Below the pieces are notes generated by a model. The model ran no database searches and was not told the origin of the DNA. It saw nothing but the letters and a program-made list of their open reading frames with translations. Shown piece after piece: positions 19,253-28,871 of a stretch of DNA of 64,000 bases. Both the position numbers and the translations under genes were made by a program. The stretch comes from an uncultured Gammaproteobacteria bacterium (GTDB taxonomy: Bacteria > Pseudomonadota > Gammaproteobacteria > Ga0077536): the NCBI GenBank assembly GCA_938082545.1, contig CALKCL010000016.1, forward strand, positions 25,519 to 89,518, read 5' to 3'. Position 1 is the first letter of the stretch; each line of letters starts with the position of its first letter.

Positions 19253-19960
19253 TTGATTTCGCAACTCACGCTCGATCTATATCGTACCCCCCACCACGAA
19301 TTTGAGCGTTATATGCCGGGTGTGAATTTGGAAATACTGTCCGCCTTGAAGGCGTGGCGTTCAGTTAGTAGTTATTCTTCTGTTTATCTCTGGGGTGGGC
19401 GAGGGACGGGTAAATCACATTTGCTTGAAGCTGCGGTCAGAGAAGCTAACCGTCTAGATCAGCGTGCCATATACCTGCCGGTTAAAACGATACTTCCTAA
19501 CTTAGAAATGATTCTTTGCGACCTTACGGAAGTTTCTCTTGTCGCTATTGATGACGTTGATCTATGCTGTGGGATTCATGCAAATGAGGAAAAACTCTTT
19601 CATTTATACAACGAGCTAAAAGAGCGCGGTGGACGGCTGTTACTTTCTTCAACGTCGCGACCAGATGTGGTCGGATTTAAGTTACAAGATTTAAGCTCTC
19701 GTTTTAGGGAGGGGCTTGTCTATCAATTACGTGAATTGCCAGATAGCGACAAAACAGAGTTACTCGTAAACGAGGCTAATATTCGTGGCCTTGATCTCCC
19801 CCAAAGCACAGTAAATTTCATCATGAGAAATTATAAAAGAGATATGGTATTTTTGATGGAAGTTTTGGCACTACTTGACGCGGCATCTCTTGAGCATAGT
19901 CGCTCGCTCACCATTCCATTTGTTAGAGTATTCTTAAAGGAACATGAACTTGGGACGTAA
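19253..19960 (+). CDS. hda: DnaA inactivator Hda
   Basis: Hda binds the DNA sliding clamp and stimulates hydrolysis of DnaA-ATP, preventing re-initiation of replication. The 235-residue protein starts at TTG, preceded by AGGAAA. The clamp-binding motif 'QLTLDLY' is at residues 4-10 at the extreme N-terminus, as expected. The AAA+ Walker A is 'WGGRGTGKSHLLEA' near residue 48, Walker B 'LVAIDDVDLCCG' near residue 97, and the sensor/arginine region is 'SSRFREGLVYQL'. It follows perM by 27 bases and is probably in the same transcript. Confidence 0.94.
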   Translation: MISQLTLDLYRTPHHEFERYMPGVNLEILSALKAWRSVSSYSSVYLWGGRGTGKSHLLEAAVREANRLDQRAIYLPVKTILPNLEMILCDLTEVSLVAIDDVDLCCGIHANEEKLFHLYNELKERGGRLLLSSTSRPDVVGFKLQDLSSRFREGLVYQLRELPDSDKTELLVNEANIRGLDLPQSTVNFIMRNYKRDMVFLMEVLALLDAASLEHSRSLTIPFVRVFLKEHELGT

Positions 19961-20055
19961 TTAAGATCATTAGAGAATTTTTCTCTAAGTGATGCTCCGC
20001 CGTTAGAGCTTTTCCGGTACTCCATCAATAATATGCAGAGTTTTGGAGTGAGACA

Positions 20056-20406
20056 TTAACTTTCTAACAACGTCATGATGTTTTCCATCGGTCTACCAAT
20101 TGCTGCTTTGGAACCGTTGATAACAATTGGACGTTCTATTAATTCTCTATTTTCCAGCATGGCGTTGATAATTTGAGTTTCACTCGACTCTGCCTGTAAA
20201 CCTAAACATACCCATGATTGCTCTTTTCTCCTGACCAATTCTATGGCTTTCATGTTGAGTGCTTTCAAGAGAAATTTGATATCTTCTTCTCCTAAAGGGC
20301 TTTGTAAATAATCGATTACATTGAGCTTATAAGATTTACGCCGCAATAGTTCTAAAGCGGCACGAGATTTTGAGCAATTCGGATTGTGGTAGATTGTTAC
20401 CTCCAT
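20056..20406 (-). CDS. arsC: Arsenate reductase-type (ArsC/thioredoxin-fold) protein
   Basis: This 116-residue protein belongs to the glutaredoxin-linked ArsC family, which reduces arsenate to arsenite. The catalytic cysteine lies in 'HNPNCSKSRAALELL' (Cys near residue 11), and the C-terminal 'ELIERPIVINGSKAAIGRP' holds the arginines that shape the anion pocket. No arsR, arsB or acr3 gene is nearby, so a role in arsenic resistance is not supported by context. The Spx/YffB relatives share the fold, but the active-site spacing fits ArsC better. It follows proS by 6 bases on the same strand. Confidence 0.82.
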   Translation of the reverse strand: MEVTIYHNPNCSKSRAALELLRRKSYKLNVIDYLQSPLGEEDIKFLLKALNMKAIELVRRKEQSWVCLGLQAESSETQIINAMLENRELIERPIVINGSKAAIGRPMENIMTLLES

Positions 20407-20412
20407 AGTGGA

Positions 20413-22116
20413 TTACCGGAGCTTGTCTAAAAAGCTCGAGATCTCACTCCACTTAACCTCAAGAGTCTCTTCAGACGTACGGCCTTTATATTCGATCACA
20501 TCTTTAGCTAGACCTCTTTCTGTGAGGACTAGGCGATGAGGCACGCCTATTAGTTCAAGATCTGTAAACATTACACCAGGTCGCTCTGGCTTATCGCAGA
20601 AAAGAACCTCATACCCCTCTTTCGACAACGTTTCATAGAGCATAGTTGCTTTTTGGAGGACAGAAGGTGACTTATGCATGTTAATCGGGACAATTGCACA
20701 ATAAAAAGGCGTCATCTGTTTGGGCCAAATAATACCCTTAGAATCGTTATGCTGCTCTATAGCCGCGGATACGATTCTAGAAACTCCAAGACCGTAGCAG
20801 CCCATAGTCATTGTCACAGCTTTTCCATTCTCGTTGAGTACGCTAGCTTTCATAGCTGAGCTGTATTTTGTTCCAAGTTGGAAAATATGACCTACTTCAA
20901 TACCTTTTTTGATGTCTAGTGTTCCTAAGCCTTCAGGTGCAAGGTCGCCCGTGGTAACTTCCCGCAAATCAAAGACTTTAGGGCTGGGAAGATCGCGTGT
21001 CCAATTTACTCCAGTAAGGTGATATCCATGTTTATTTGCTCCGCAGATGAAATCTGAAGCTAGTGCGGCATCTTGGTCGACTAAAACATCAATAGGGAGG
21101 CCAACCGGACCTATTGAACCAGGAGGGCAACCAATTGCGGCTAAAATTTCGTCGTGTTCAGCGAAACGAAGAGGGATTGCTACTTCGTCTAATTTCTGAG
21201 CTTTTACAACATTTAGATCGTGATCGCCCCTTAACACTATCGCTATCAAATTGCCCTTAGAGCCGTCTAAAACAAGAGTTTTAAGACATTTAGATAAAGG
21301 AGTATTCAGAAATTCACAGACCTCTTTTACTGTCTGTTGCTGCGGAGTTTCAATAGTTTGCATTACCTCTGTTTCCGGTAACGGTTCCGATGTTGCCATA
21401 GTGACTGGAGTCATTTCTACATTTGATGCGTAATTACCTAGAGAGCTGAAGGCAATTCTGTCTTCTCCAGAATCAGCTAAAACATGAAATTCGTGGGATT
21501 TCGATCCTCCGATGTTACCTGTGTCTGCTATAACGGCCCGATACTCTAGGCCTAGACGGTCGAAAATTTTACAATAGGTGGCATGCATTTTTTGATACGT
21601 TTCTTCGAGAGAGTCTGCATCTATATGAAAAGAGTAGGCGTCTTTCATCAAAAATTCGCGGGCGCGCATAATGCCGAAGCGAGGTCTTATCTCATCTCTA
21701 AATTTCATTTGTATTTGATAGAGGTTGCAGGGTAGTTGCTTGTAGCTGGTTATTTCGCCTCTGACTAAATCAGTAATAATCTCCTCATGGGTAGGTCCTA
21801 AACAGAAGTCTCTGTCATGTCTATCGGTAAAGCGAAGAAGCTCTGGACCGTAAGCCTCCCATCTTGTCGATTCTTTCCAAAGTTCGGCCGGCTGCACACT
21901 TGACATCAAGATCTCTTGAGCCCCTGCAAGATCCATTTCTTCTCGTATGACAGCTTCAACTTTGCGAAGTACCTTGAGGCCTAGCGGAAGCCAAGTATAT
22001 ATCCCAGCGGCTAGTTGTCGCACTAGACCAGCTCTCAACATCAGGCGGTGGCTCGATATTTCAGCTTCAGAGGGGGCCTCTCGCAAGGTAGGTATAAAAA
22101 AATTCGAAGTTTTCAT
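20413..22116 (-). CDS. proS: Prolyl-tRNA synthetase
   Basis: ProRS charges tRNA-Pro. The 567-residue length is that of the bacterial-type enzyme with an editing insertion. Class II motifs are visible: motif 1 region 'RKVEAVIREEMDLAGAQEIL', motif 2 'QIQMKFRDEIRPRFGIMRAR', and motif 3 'GCYGLGVSRIVSAAIEQ'. The INS editing domain between motifs 2 and 3 (about 225-405) contains 'KCLKTLVLDG' and 'DHDLNVVKAQKL', which clear Ala-tRNA-Pro. The C-terminal anticodon-binding domain follows. It reads away from the ilv operon. Confidence 0.97.
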   Translation of the reverse strand: MKTSNFFIPTLREAPSEAEISSHRLMLRAGLVRQLAAGIYTWLPLGLKVLRKVEAVIREEMDLAGAQEILMSSVQPAELWKESTRWEAYGPELLRFTDRHDRDFCLGPTHEEIITDLVRGEITSYKQLPCNLYQIQMKFRDEIRPRFGIMRAREFLMKDAYSFHIDADSLEETYQKMHATYCKIFDRLGLEYRAVIADTGNIGGSKSHEFHVLADSGEDRIAFSSLGNYASNVEMTPVTMATSEPLPETEVMQTIETPQQQTVKEVCEFLNTPLSKCLKTLVLDGSKGNLIAIVLRGDHDLNVVKAQKLDEVAIPLRFAEHDEILAAIGCPPGSIGPVGLPIDVLVDQDAALASDFICGANKHGYHLTGVNWTRDLPSPKVFDLREVTTGDLAPEGLGTLDIKKGIEVGHIFQLGTKYSSAMKASVLNENGKAVTMTMGCYGLGVSRIVSAAIEQHNDSKGIIWPKQMTPFYCAIVPINMHKSPSVLQKATMLYETLSKEGYEVLFCDKPERPGVMFTDLELIGVPHRLVLTERGLAKDVIEYKGRTSEETLEVKWSEISSFLDKLR

Positions 22117-22545
22117 GGTCGCAGCAACTTTTTTTTTGGTGAACTACAAATGTGCGAGGTAAAAAACACCCCTACACGAAAATAAATATACATTTAGTAT
22201 ACTGATATTTCGCTATCAAATATTTAGATCCTTCTGTGAGTGGTAACAGACCACGCAAACTCTATATAAATTAGGTAATTAAGCTAATTTAAGTCTTTTT
22301 GATGGGATAAAATTGCTCCTTTTTTAGTGAGAATACAAAAATAAGATACCGGTTTCGGGCATGGACTTGTTTTGGAATACTGCTATCTCCCGAGCGGAAT
22401 TTGAGACTCAAGCTTTCAATTACGTGAGATTTCTCCGACAGTGGGGTGATAAAGCACCAATCTGGCGCAGTGGCGACTTGACTAAACTCAGGAATATCAT
22501 TAGCCTAGCGTTCAATTACACTGAATTGTCTAATATCCCTTAAAA
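22117..22545. other. Long intergenic region between proS and the ilv operon
   Basis: This stretch has no convincing gene. A 60-codon frame (22361-22543) has no ribosome-binding site and no family resemblance. The 3' end carries TAATAT (22531-22536), a possible -10 box without a good -35, just before a leucine-rich minigene. Control elements for the divergent proS and ilv transcripts are expected here, but I cannot point to specific operators. Confidence 0.5.
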
Positions 22546-22600
22546 ATGTTGCTACTACTGTATTTAAGTCTCTAAATAGGAAGTAATCCTTCCCCTTTTA
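22546..22600 (+). promoter_or_regulatory. Possible leucine-rich leader peptide and attenuator for ilvBNC
   Basis: A minigene at 22546-22575 reads ATG-TTG-CTA-CTA-CTG-TAT-TTA-AGT-CTC-TAA, that is MLLLLYLSL, with six leucines in nine codons. It is followed within ten bases by GGAAG-TAATC-CTTCC and CCTTTT, a small hairpin with a short T run. This is the layout of a transcription attenuator responding to charged tRNA-Leu ahead of a branched-chain operon. There is no Shine-Dalgarno before the ATG, and the hairpin is weak, so this remains a suggestion. Confidence 0.4.
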
Positions 22601-22660
22601 GTCTAATATTTTCGCTACTTCGTATATAGGTTTCATTGGACTATAAAAAAGGCAAAACTA

Positions 22661-24382
22661 TTGGATGAGCAAATGCGTGGAGCAGAAATATTTGTAAAAG
22701 CCCTTGCTGATGAGGGCGTAGAGTTCCTTTTTGGCTATCCTGGAGGTGCTGTCTTGCACATCTATGATGAAATTTTCAAGCAGGACAAAGTCAAACATAT
22801 ATTAGTACGGCATGAACAAGGCGCGACACATGCAGCGGATGGATATGCGCGCGCCTGTGGAAGACCTGGAGTTGTGCTTGTGACATCCGGTCCTGGTGCG
22901 ACAAATGCTGTTACAGGAATTGCTACGGCATTTATGGACTCAATTCCTATGGTCGTTTTCACCGGTCAAGTGTCAACTGCATTGATTGGTAATGATGCTT
23001 TCCAAGAGGTAGATTGCGTTGGGATAACTAGGCCATGCGTTAAGCACAACTTTCTGGTGCAGCGAGTCGAAGACTTAGCAGAGACTATAAAAAAAGCTTT
23101 TTATGTCGCCAGTACCGGGCGGCCTGGCCCAGTTGTAGTTGATTTACCTAAAGATGTTACAGCTGCAGTTACATCTTATAGCTACCCTAAAACGGTTACC
23201 ATGAGATCCTACAAACCCCCAGTTGAGGGTGATCCTGAGCAAATACATCGAGCCTGTGATTTGTTATTGTCGGCTAAAAAGCCCATGATTTATTCTGGTG
23301 GTGGGGCTGTGATCGGTAACGCGTCTGAGGAGCTCACTAAGTTTGCCCGATTACTAGGCTACCCTGTAACGCAGACTTTGATGGGGCTGGGTGCTTATCC
23401 TGGAAGTGACCCTCAGTTTGTTGGGATGCTTGGTATGCATGGGACGTATGAGGCCAATATGGCAATGCATCACTGCGATGTTTTGATATCCATTGGGGCT
23501 CGTTTTGACGACAGAGTAACTGGAGATCTAGAGAAATTTTGTCCAGAAGCGAAAATCATTCATATCGATATAGATCCTGCTTCAATATCTAAAAATGTTT
23601 ACGTTGATGTGCCTATTGTAGGAACTGTGCGCAGCGTCCTTAGAGAGTTGAATCAAGCTATAGAATCAAGTGGTAGAGCTCCTGTCGATCGTGCCACGAA
23701 TCTCTGGTGGGCTCAGATTAAAGAATGGGCAAGTATAAAATGTTTAGATTACGACAAAACCAGTAAGCTAATTAAGCCACAATCGGTGATCGAGGCCTTA
23801 CACAAAGTCACGGATGGGGATGCTTATATTACCTCTGATGTAGGCCAGCACCAGATGTGGGCTGCTCAATACTACACCTTCGACAAACCGCGCAGGTGGA
23901 TAAATTCAGGCGGATTAGGGACTATGGGTTTTGGTTTGCCAGCGGCTATTGGCGTACAATTGGCTTTTCCTGACAGCGTTGTAGCCTGTGTTACTGGTGA
24001 GGCGAGCTTCCAAATGTGTATCCAAGAGCTATCCACATGTCTTCAGTACAATTTACCTATCAAGGTGGTAAGTCTCAACAACAGATATATGGGGATGGTA
24101 CGGCAGTGGCAGGAATTTTTCTATGAATCAAGATATTCTAATTCTTATATGGATGCACTGCCAGATTTTGTGAAGCTGGCTGAAAGCTATGGGCATATAG
24201 GTATGCGAATCGATCAACCCGGAGACGTAGTTGGTGCATTAGAAGAGGCTTTTGGCTTGCGAGACAGACTCGTAGTCATGGATTTCATTACAGATCAAAC
24301 TGAAAATGTCTACCCCATGATTGCTGCAGGCAAAGGGCAACATGAGATGCATTTGGCAACAGACGATCGTGAGCTAGCATGA
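22661..24382 (+). CDS. ilvB: Acetolactate synthase large (catalytic) subunit
   Basis: The enzyme condenses pyruvate with pyruvate or 2-ketobutyrate, the first common step of valine, leucine and isoleucine synthesis. The 573-residue ThDP protein has the Glu-containing 'VRHEQGATHAADGYARA' near residue 48 and the FAD-domain motifs. The C-terminal ThDP block reads 'CVTGEASFQMCIQELSTC' through 'LNNRYMGMVRQWQ'. The usual GDG/GEG of the Mg-ThDP motif is GEA here. TTG start at 22661 has AAAGG eight bases upstream. It overlaps ilvN by four bases (ATGA). Size and context fit the ilvIH type. Confidence 0.96.
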   Translation: MDEQMRGAEIFVKALADEGVEFLFGYPGGAVLHIYDEIFKQDKVKHILVRHEQGATHAADGYARACGRPGVVLVTSGPGATNAVTGIATAFMDSIPMVVFTGQVSTALIGNDAFQEVDCVGITRPCVKHNFLVQRVEDLAETIKKAFYVASTGRPGPVVVDLPKDVTAAVTSYSYPKTVTMRSYKPPVEGDPEQIHRACDLLLSAKKPMIYSGGGAVIGNASEELTKFARLLGYPVTQTLMGLGAYPGSDPQFVGMLGMHGTYEANMAMHHCDVLISIGARFDDRVTGDLEKFCPEAKIIHIDIDPASISKNVYVDVPIVGTVRSVLRELNQAIESSGRAPVDRATNLWWAQIKEWASIKCLDYDKTSKLIKPQSVIEALHKVTDGDAYITSDVGQHQMWAAQYYTFDKPRRWINSGGLGTMGFGLPAAIGVQLAFPDSVVACVTGEASFQMCIQELSTCLQYNLPIKVVSLNNRYMGMVRQWQEFFYESRYSNSYMDALPDFVKLAESYGHIGMRIDQPGDVVGALEEAFGLRDRLVVMDFITDQTENVYPMIAAGKGQHEMHLATDDRELA

Positions 24383-24879
24383 CAGAAAGACACACGCTTG
24401 CCCTGTTGTTAGAGAACACTGCAGGATCATTATCGAGAGTGGCGGGTCTTTTCTCCGCTCGCGCATACAATATAGAGTCCCTTTCAGTTGCGCCAACTGA
24501 GGATCCTACTATGTCGAGAATGACCGTTGTGACTAGTGGTTCTCCTCAGATTATTGACCAAATTGTCAAGCAGCTAAACAAGCTTATTGACGTTATTGTT
24601 CTTGTTGATCTGAGTGATGGTTTGCGAGTTGAGCGTGAACTTCTTTTGGTAAAGATGTGGTACGACAATGATCTAGAAAAAGACAAAATTCTGAAGGCAG
24701 TCCGTAAGTTAGAAGGTGTCCTCTTAGATACTACCGAGGGGGTTTACACTGCTGAGATTACCGGTTCCTCAGCGCAACTAGATGAGTTTGTCAGATTAGT
24801 TGATTCAAGTATCCTTGAATTAGCCCGTTCCGGGACTTTAGGTCTCCAATTAGGTCCTAAATCGCTAAATTCGAAATAA
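24379..24879 (+). CDS. ilvN: Acetolactate synthase small (regulatory) subunit
   Basis: This 166-residue subunit binds IlvB, raises its activity and gives feedback inhibition by valine. The ACT domain is at the N-terminus: 'HTLALLLENTAGSLSRVAGL' (residues 4-23) and 'YNIESLSVAPTEDPTMSRMT'. The C-terminal ACT-like domain ('AEITGSSAQLDEFVRLV') makes it the longer IlvH-type form. Start and the ilvB stop share ATGA, so synthesis is coupled. ilvC follows after 47 bases. Confidence 0.95.
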   Translation: MTERHTLALLLENTAGSLSRVAGLFSARAYNIESLSVAPTEDPTMSRMTVVTSGSPQIIDQIVKQLNKLIDVIVLVDLSDGLRVERELLLVKMWYDNDLEKDKILKAVRKLEGVLLDTTEGVYTAEITGSSAQLDEFVRLVDSSILELARSGTLGLQLGPKSLNSK

Positions 24880-24905
24880 TTTAATACAATATATAAATTG
24901 ACTAA

Positions 24906-25949
<1,044 letters not shown>

Positions 25950-26104
25950 AGTCTTCAATGACGTCTAATTCGTGGGTTACTTGGGTGGGACTGGTATCAC
26001 ATTAAGGAAAATCGTTGTATTGTGATAGCGACTTGATGTCTTTTTTTGGCGAGGCGTATTCTGAACTTCGTTGATGATTTTCAGTTAAGATTGTAGCTAA
26101 GGGT

Positions 26105-26914
26105 ATGGTGAAAACGCCGATGCGATTACTTGGTAGAAAGCCAGACACAGTAAGGACGACCGAAGTCGTGAAGAAGCGCACAGGAATTTACCTGCTCCCG
26201 AATTTATTTACTACCGGGGCCTTGTTTGCTGGGTATTATAGTATAGTCGCTGCTATCAACGACCGTTTTGAAGCAGCGGCGATTGCCGTCTTCATCGCCA
26301 TGGTGCTAGACGGGATAGACGGGCGTATAGCACGCTTAACTAATACACAAAGCGACTTTGGGGCTCAATACGACAGCTTGGCAGATGTGGTGTCTTTTGG
26401 TTTGGCGCCAAGCATCATCATTTATGAGTGGTCTTTGTTTCAGTTAGGTAAATTTGGATGGCTAGCAGCCTTTGTTTATACCGCTGCCGCTGCCTTGAGG
26501 TTAGCCCGATTTAATGCGCAAAGCTCCGACACTGATAGTACTTTTTTTCAAGGGTTGCCTAGCCCTGCTGCTGCTGCCGTAGTGGCCGCTACGGTATGGG
26601 TTGGTCAGAGTTTTAGTTTCCTCAGCCTCCATGGGTTTGCGTTTCTAGTCATGACGATTACCTTATGCGTTGCCTTGCTTATGGTAAGTAACCTGATGTA
26701 CTACAGCTTTAAAGATTTTGACTTGCGTGGAAAGGTTCCATTTGTAGCAGTACTAGCCGTTGTTATGGTGTTTGTTTTGGTTTCACTAGAGCCAGCCAGT
26801 GTCCTTCTAATTCTTTTTGGTGGTTACGCATTATCTCCGTTAGGGGCTAGATTGAAGAGAATATGGTTTAAAGGAGAGCAGAGCTCGACTGCGCTGCATC
26901 TTGATGAAGACTGA
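26105..26914 (+). CDS. pssA: CDP-diacylglycerol-serine O-phosphatidyltransferase
   Basis: PssA makes phosphatidylserine, the precursor of phosphatidylethanolamine, at the inner membrane. The 269-residue protein has the CDP-alcohol phosphotransferase signature, 'LDGIDGRIARLTNTQSDFGA' continuing 'QYDSLADVVSF', with its conserved aspartates. Several hydrophobic segments follow ('LGKFGWLAAFVYTAAAALRL', 'FVAVLAVVMVFVLVSLEPAS'). This is the multi-span type I enzyme, not the peripheral PssA of E. coli. It lies 155 bases after ilvC; ilvC-pssA linkage is seen in many gammaproteobacteria. Confidence 0.92.
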   Translation: MVKTPMRLLGRKPDTVRTTEVVKKRTGIYLLPNLFTTGALFAGYYSIVAAINDRFEAAAIAVFIAMVLDGIDGRIARLTNTQSDFGAQYDSLADVVSFGLAPSIIIYEWSLFQLGKFGWLAAFVYTAAAALRLARFNAQSSDTDSTFFQGLPSPAAAAVVAATVWVGQSFSFLSLHGFAFLVMTITLCVALLMVSNLMYYSFKDFDLRGKVPFVAVLAVVMVFVLVSLEPASVLLILFGGYALSPLGARLKRIWFKGEQSSTALHLDED

Positions 26915-26982
26915 TGTAGAGTTCTCATGAGGATATGGCCATCTGGACAGACTATGAAAACGCCGCGTTTTGATAGTATCTG

Positions 26983-27525
26983 GTGGAAACGATGAGCTCT
27001 TCAAGCTCCGGAACTGCTCATTTATCAGAAATGGGGATTGATGTTTGGAGCCCGCGAATTATTGAAGTTCCCAAGTTTCAACACCATTTCTTTTCAGATG
27101 ATAGCAACAAGCGGACCTGTTGTGTTGTGCTTAAAGTTGGAAATGAAGCTGCGGGAGTTAGTGTTGCGCTTCTTTTGGACAATATGATGCTGGCAGTTGG
27201 TTTATCTAGACGCTCTCTCAAAGACGATTCACAAGTGCGTGACAACCGAAAAGATATCATTGAGGAGGAGGCTTCGCTTGACGAGATATTGAAATACCAT
27301 ACTCCAGATTTTCTATTATTATCAGGCTTTAAAATACACCATCTAATAACCAATGCTAATGAGAAAAAAAAATCTCCAAGTGTTCTAAATTTAGGTGATT
27401 ATGATCTTAGCTTTTATTCTATAGAGTCGTTGCTTGAGCTCCTTGAAAATCCAGATCGAAAACGAGAAGTTTGGCAAACGTTGAGTAAGTTGCAAAATAG
27501 ATTCGAGAAGGTCGAGACTAAATGA
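26983..27525 (+). CDS. holD: Putative DNA polymerase III psi subunit (HolD-like)
   Basis: This 180-residue protein is poorly conserved. Two features suggest HolD, the psi subunit that links the clamp loader to SSB through chi. The N-terminus 'HLSEMGIDVWSPR' resembles the psi start ('..LG/MGI..W..R'), and the end, 'ESLLELLENPDRKREVWQTL', resembles the psi C-terminus with its 'L..NP..R..(L/V)WQ' pattern. It also overlaps rimI by four bases, and holD-rimI is the classic gammaproteobacterial order. The frame opens at GTG 26983; ATG at 26992 is an equally good start. The middle region matches nothing I know. Confidence 0.6.
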   Translation: METMSSSSSGTAHLSEMGIDVWSPRIIEVPKFQHHFFSDDSNKRTCCVVLKVGNEAAGVSVALLLDNMMLAVGLSRRSLKDDSQVRDNRKDIIEEEASLDEILKYHTPDFLLLSGFKIHHLITNANEKKKSPSVLNLGDYDLSFYSIESLLELLENPDRKREVWQTLSKLQNRFEKVETK

Positions 27526-27986
27526 GTAGCCCTTTGCCGCTAGAAATGCTTATTCAGCGTTCTATGCGAATAGAAGATGTGCCTGAAGTAATTGATATAG
27601 AAGTGCGTTCTTACGATTTCCCTTGGTCGGAAAAAATTTTCTTGGACTGTATGAAAGCCGGCTATTTATGTAATGTCGCTCATTTTGGAGGGGTTTTGGC
27701 AGCGTATGGGATAATGTCTTTCGGGGCAGGAGAAGCACATATTTTAAATGTATGTGTTGATGCGAGCTATCGAAGGGAAGGTTTTGGTAAGCTGTTGATT
27801 ACCAAGTTACTGGAAATAGTTAAAACTCATAATGTAAGTAGTGTGTATTTGGAAGTTCGTCCGTCTAATCCCGCAGCTATTGATCTGTATTCTCAGATAG
27901 GTTTTTCCAAAGTCGGTGAGAGACTCAAATATTACCCTGCCCTTAATGGGCGCGAGGATGCTCACGTTTTAAAACTGACTATGTAA
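27522..27986 (+). CDS. rimI: Ribosomal-protein-alanine N-acetyltransferase RimI
   Basis: RimI acetylates the N-terminal alanine of ribosomal protein S18. The 154-residue GNAT domain has the acetyl-CoA pyrophosphate-binding loop 'ASYRREGFGKLLITKLLEIV' (motif R-x-x-G-x-G/A) near residue 90, followed by 'YLEVRPSNPAAIDLYSQIGF' and 'RLKYYPALNGREDAHVLKL', all typical of RimI. The start overlaps the stop of the holD candidate (ATGA), so translation is coupled. Confidence 0.93.
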   Translation: MSSPLPLEMLIQRSMRIEDVPEVIDIEVRSYDFPWSEKIFLDCMKAGYLCNVAHFGGVLAAYGIMSFGAGEAHILNVCVDASYRREGFGKLLITKLLEIVKTHNVSSVYLEVRPSNPAAIDLYSQIGFSKVGERLKYYPALNGREDAHVLKLTM

Positions 27987-28066
27987 TCTAATGTGGACTT
28001 GTGTGCAGAGGCTTAAACCTTTACCTTTATCATCAACTGTAAATACTGTTTTTCTAGGAGTTCCGG

Positions 28067-28633
28067 ATGAAATTTCCTGATATGCGTGCCTCAAAATTAA
28101 TTCAAAACATTTTCTATATAACACTTTTGTTTGCTGGAGCTAATACTGCTTTTGCAAACTCGGTAGCTTTAGAGCTCGGGACGATAGAAGGTGACGAGAA
28201 TGCTGAGCGGTTTGGTGGGGTATTTCGTGTGGAGTCCGATAAAAAATGGTTTGCGGCTGGAGATTGGTATTTGGGTACCTATTTCGAATTTGGCCTTACT
28301 TATTGGGATGGCGACAAGGGCACTGAAGGCAAGGATAGTCTCGTAGATTTTGCGGTAACGCCTATTTTCCGCTACCAGCGGAAGCTTGGAGATAGTATTG
28401 CCCCTTTCGTAGAGTTCGGTACAGGCGCGCATGTTCATACTGAGACAGGAATTGGCAATAAAGATATAGATATTCCTTTTTCTTTCGGGACTCATGTTGG
28501 TGCGGGTGCTCGTTTCGGTGCGAGAGGAGCATATGAAGTTGCTTATCGGTTTCAGCACTTATCAAATGCCGGTTTAGGCGATGAAAACCCCGGACTTAAT
28601 TTTCATGTCATTCAATTAGGCTACCATTTTTGA
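28067..28633 (+). CDS. pagL: Lipid A 3-O-deacylase PagL
   Basis: PagL is an outer-membrane beta-barrel esterase that removes the 3-O-linked acyl chain of lipid A. The 188 residues start with a signal peptide (hydrophobic 'NIFYITLLFAGANTAFAN', cleavage after 'AFA' or 'FAN'). The mature part has alternating beta-strand pattern and ends in an aromatic residue, 'LGYHF', as outer-membrane proteins do. The catalytic His and Ser lie in 'YRFQHLSNAGLGDENPG', followed by the acidic residue. lpxC at the start of the window belongs to the same lipid A pathway but is not linked. The gene appears to be its own unit. Confidence 0.9.
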   Translation: MKFPDMRASKLIQNIFYITLLFAGANTAFANSVALELGTIEGDENAERFGGVFRVESDKKWFAAGDWYLGTYFEFGLTYWDGDKGTEGKDSLVDFAVTPIFRYQRKLGDSIAPFVEFGTGAHVHTETGIGNKDIDIPFSFGTHVGAGARFGARGAYEVAYRFQHLSNAGLGDENPGLNFHVIQLGYHF

Positions 28634-28769
28634 GCTCGTTCTCGTGCTCGTGTTTCTGCTTACTGCGTGTTTATAAAATATAAGCTATTGAACGGTAGAC
28701 CTTAGAGAGCTGTGTTGGTAACCACCAATCTTGTCAGATTTCGGATTTTAAAGGTTATAAGCAGTAGTA

Positions 28770-28822
28770 GCATGTGATCAATACCGGAAGTGTCTAGTGT
28801 AAATATCACATGTGTTATTTTT
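28770..28822 (+). terminator. Possible hairpin terminator after pagL
   Basis: CATGTGAT (28770-28777) and ATCACATG (28805-28812) form a perfect 8-base inverted repeat with a 27-base loop, followed by TGTTATTTTT. The T-rich tail favours a terminator, but the loop is long. The TGTGA/TCACA halves are too far apart for a CRP-like operator. Confidence 0.3.
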
Positions 28823-28827
28823 GATCG

Positions 28828-28871
28828 AAGGAGGTAAGTACGTTTTCAGGAACGTATTTTGAAAAAACGTA
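28828..28871 (+). promoter_or_regulatory. Strong Shine-Dalgarno separated from its ATG by a hairpin
   Basis: The best ribosome-binding site before the exonuclease-like gene, AAGGAGGT (28828-28835), lies 36 bases upstream of the ATG at 28872, far too distant in linear sequence. Between them TACGTTTT (28839-28846) and AAAACGTA (28864-28871) form a perfect 8-base inverted repeat whose 3' arm ends exactly at the ATG. Folding it would leave three unpaired bases between Shine-Dalgarno and stem, and none between stem and start. Confidence 0.5.

Noticed and set aside
19970-19988. TTAGAGAA-TTT-TTCTCTAA hairpin after hda
   Set aside because: The stem is AT-rich and is not followed by a T run on either strand, so I did not call it a terminator.
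22361-22543. 60-codon frame upstream of the ilv operon
   Set aside because: It has no Shine-Dalgarno and no hydrophobic or domain pattern, and resembles no family. It fits a chance frame in a regulatory gap.
25995-26050. TATCACA/TGTGATA inverted repeat and T run after ilvC
   Set aside because: The arms are separated by a 19-base loop, and the T run follows a different 3-base stem. The evidence is too weak for a terminator call.
28770-28812. CRP-like palindrome TGTGA...TCACA downstream of pagL
   Set aside because: CRP half-sites are six bases apart; here they are almost thirty apart, so a hairpin is the more likely reading.
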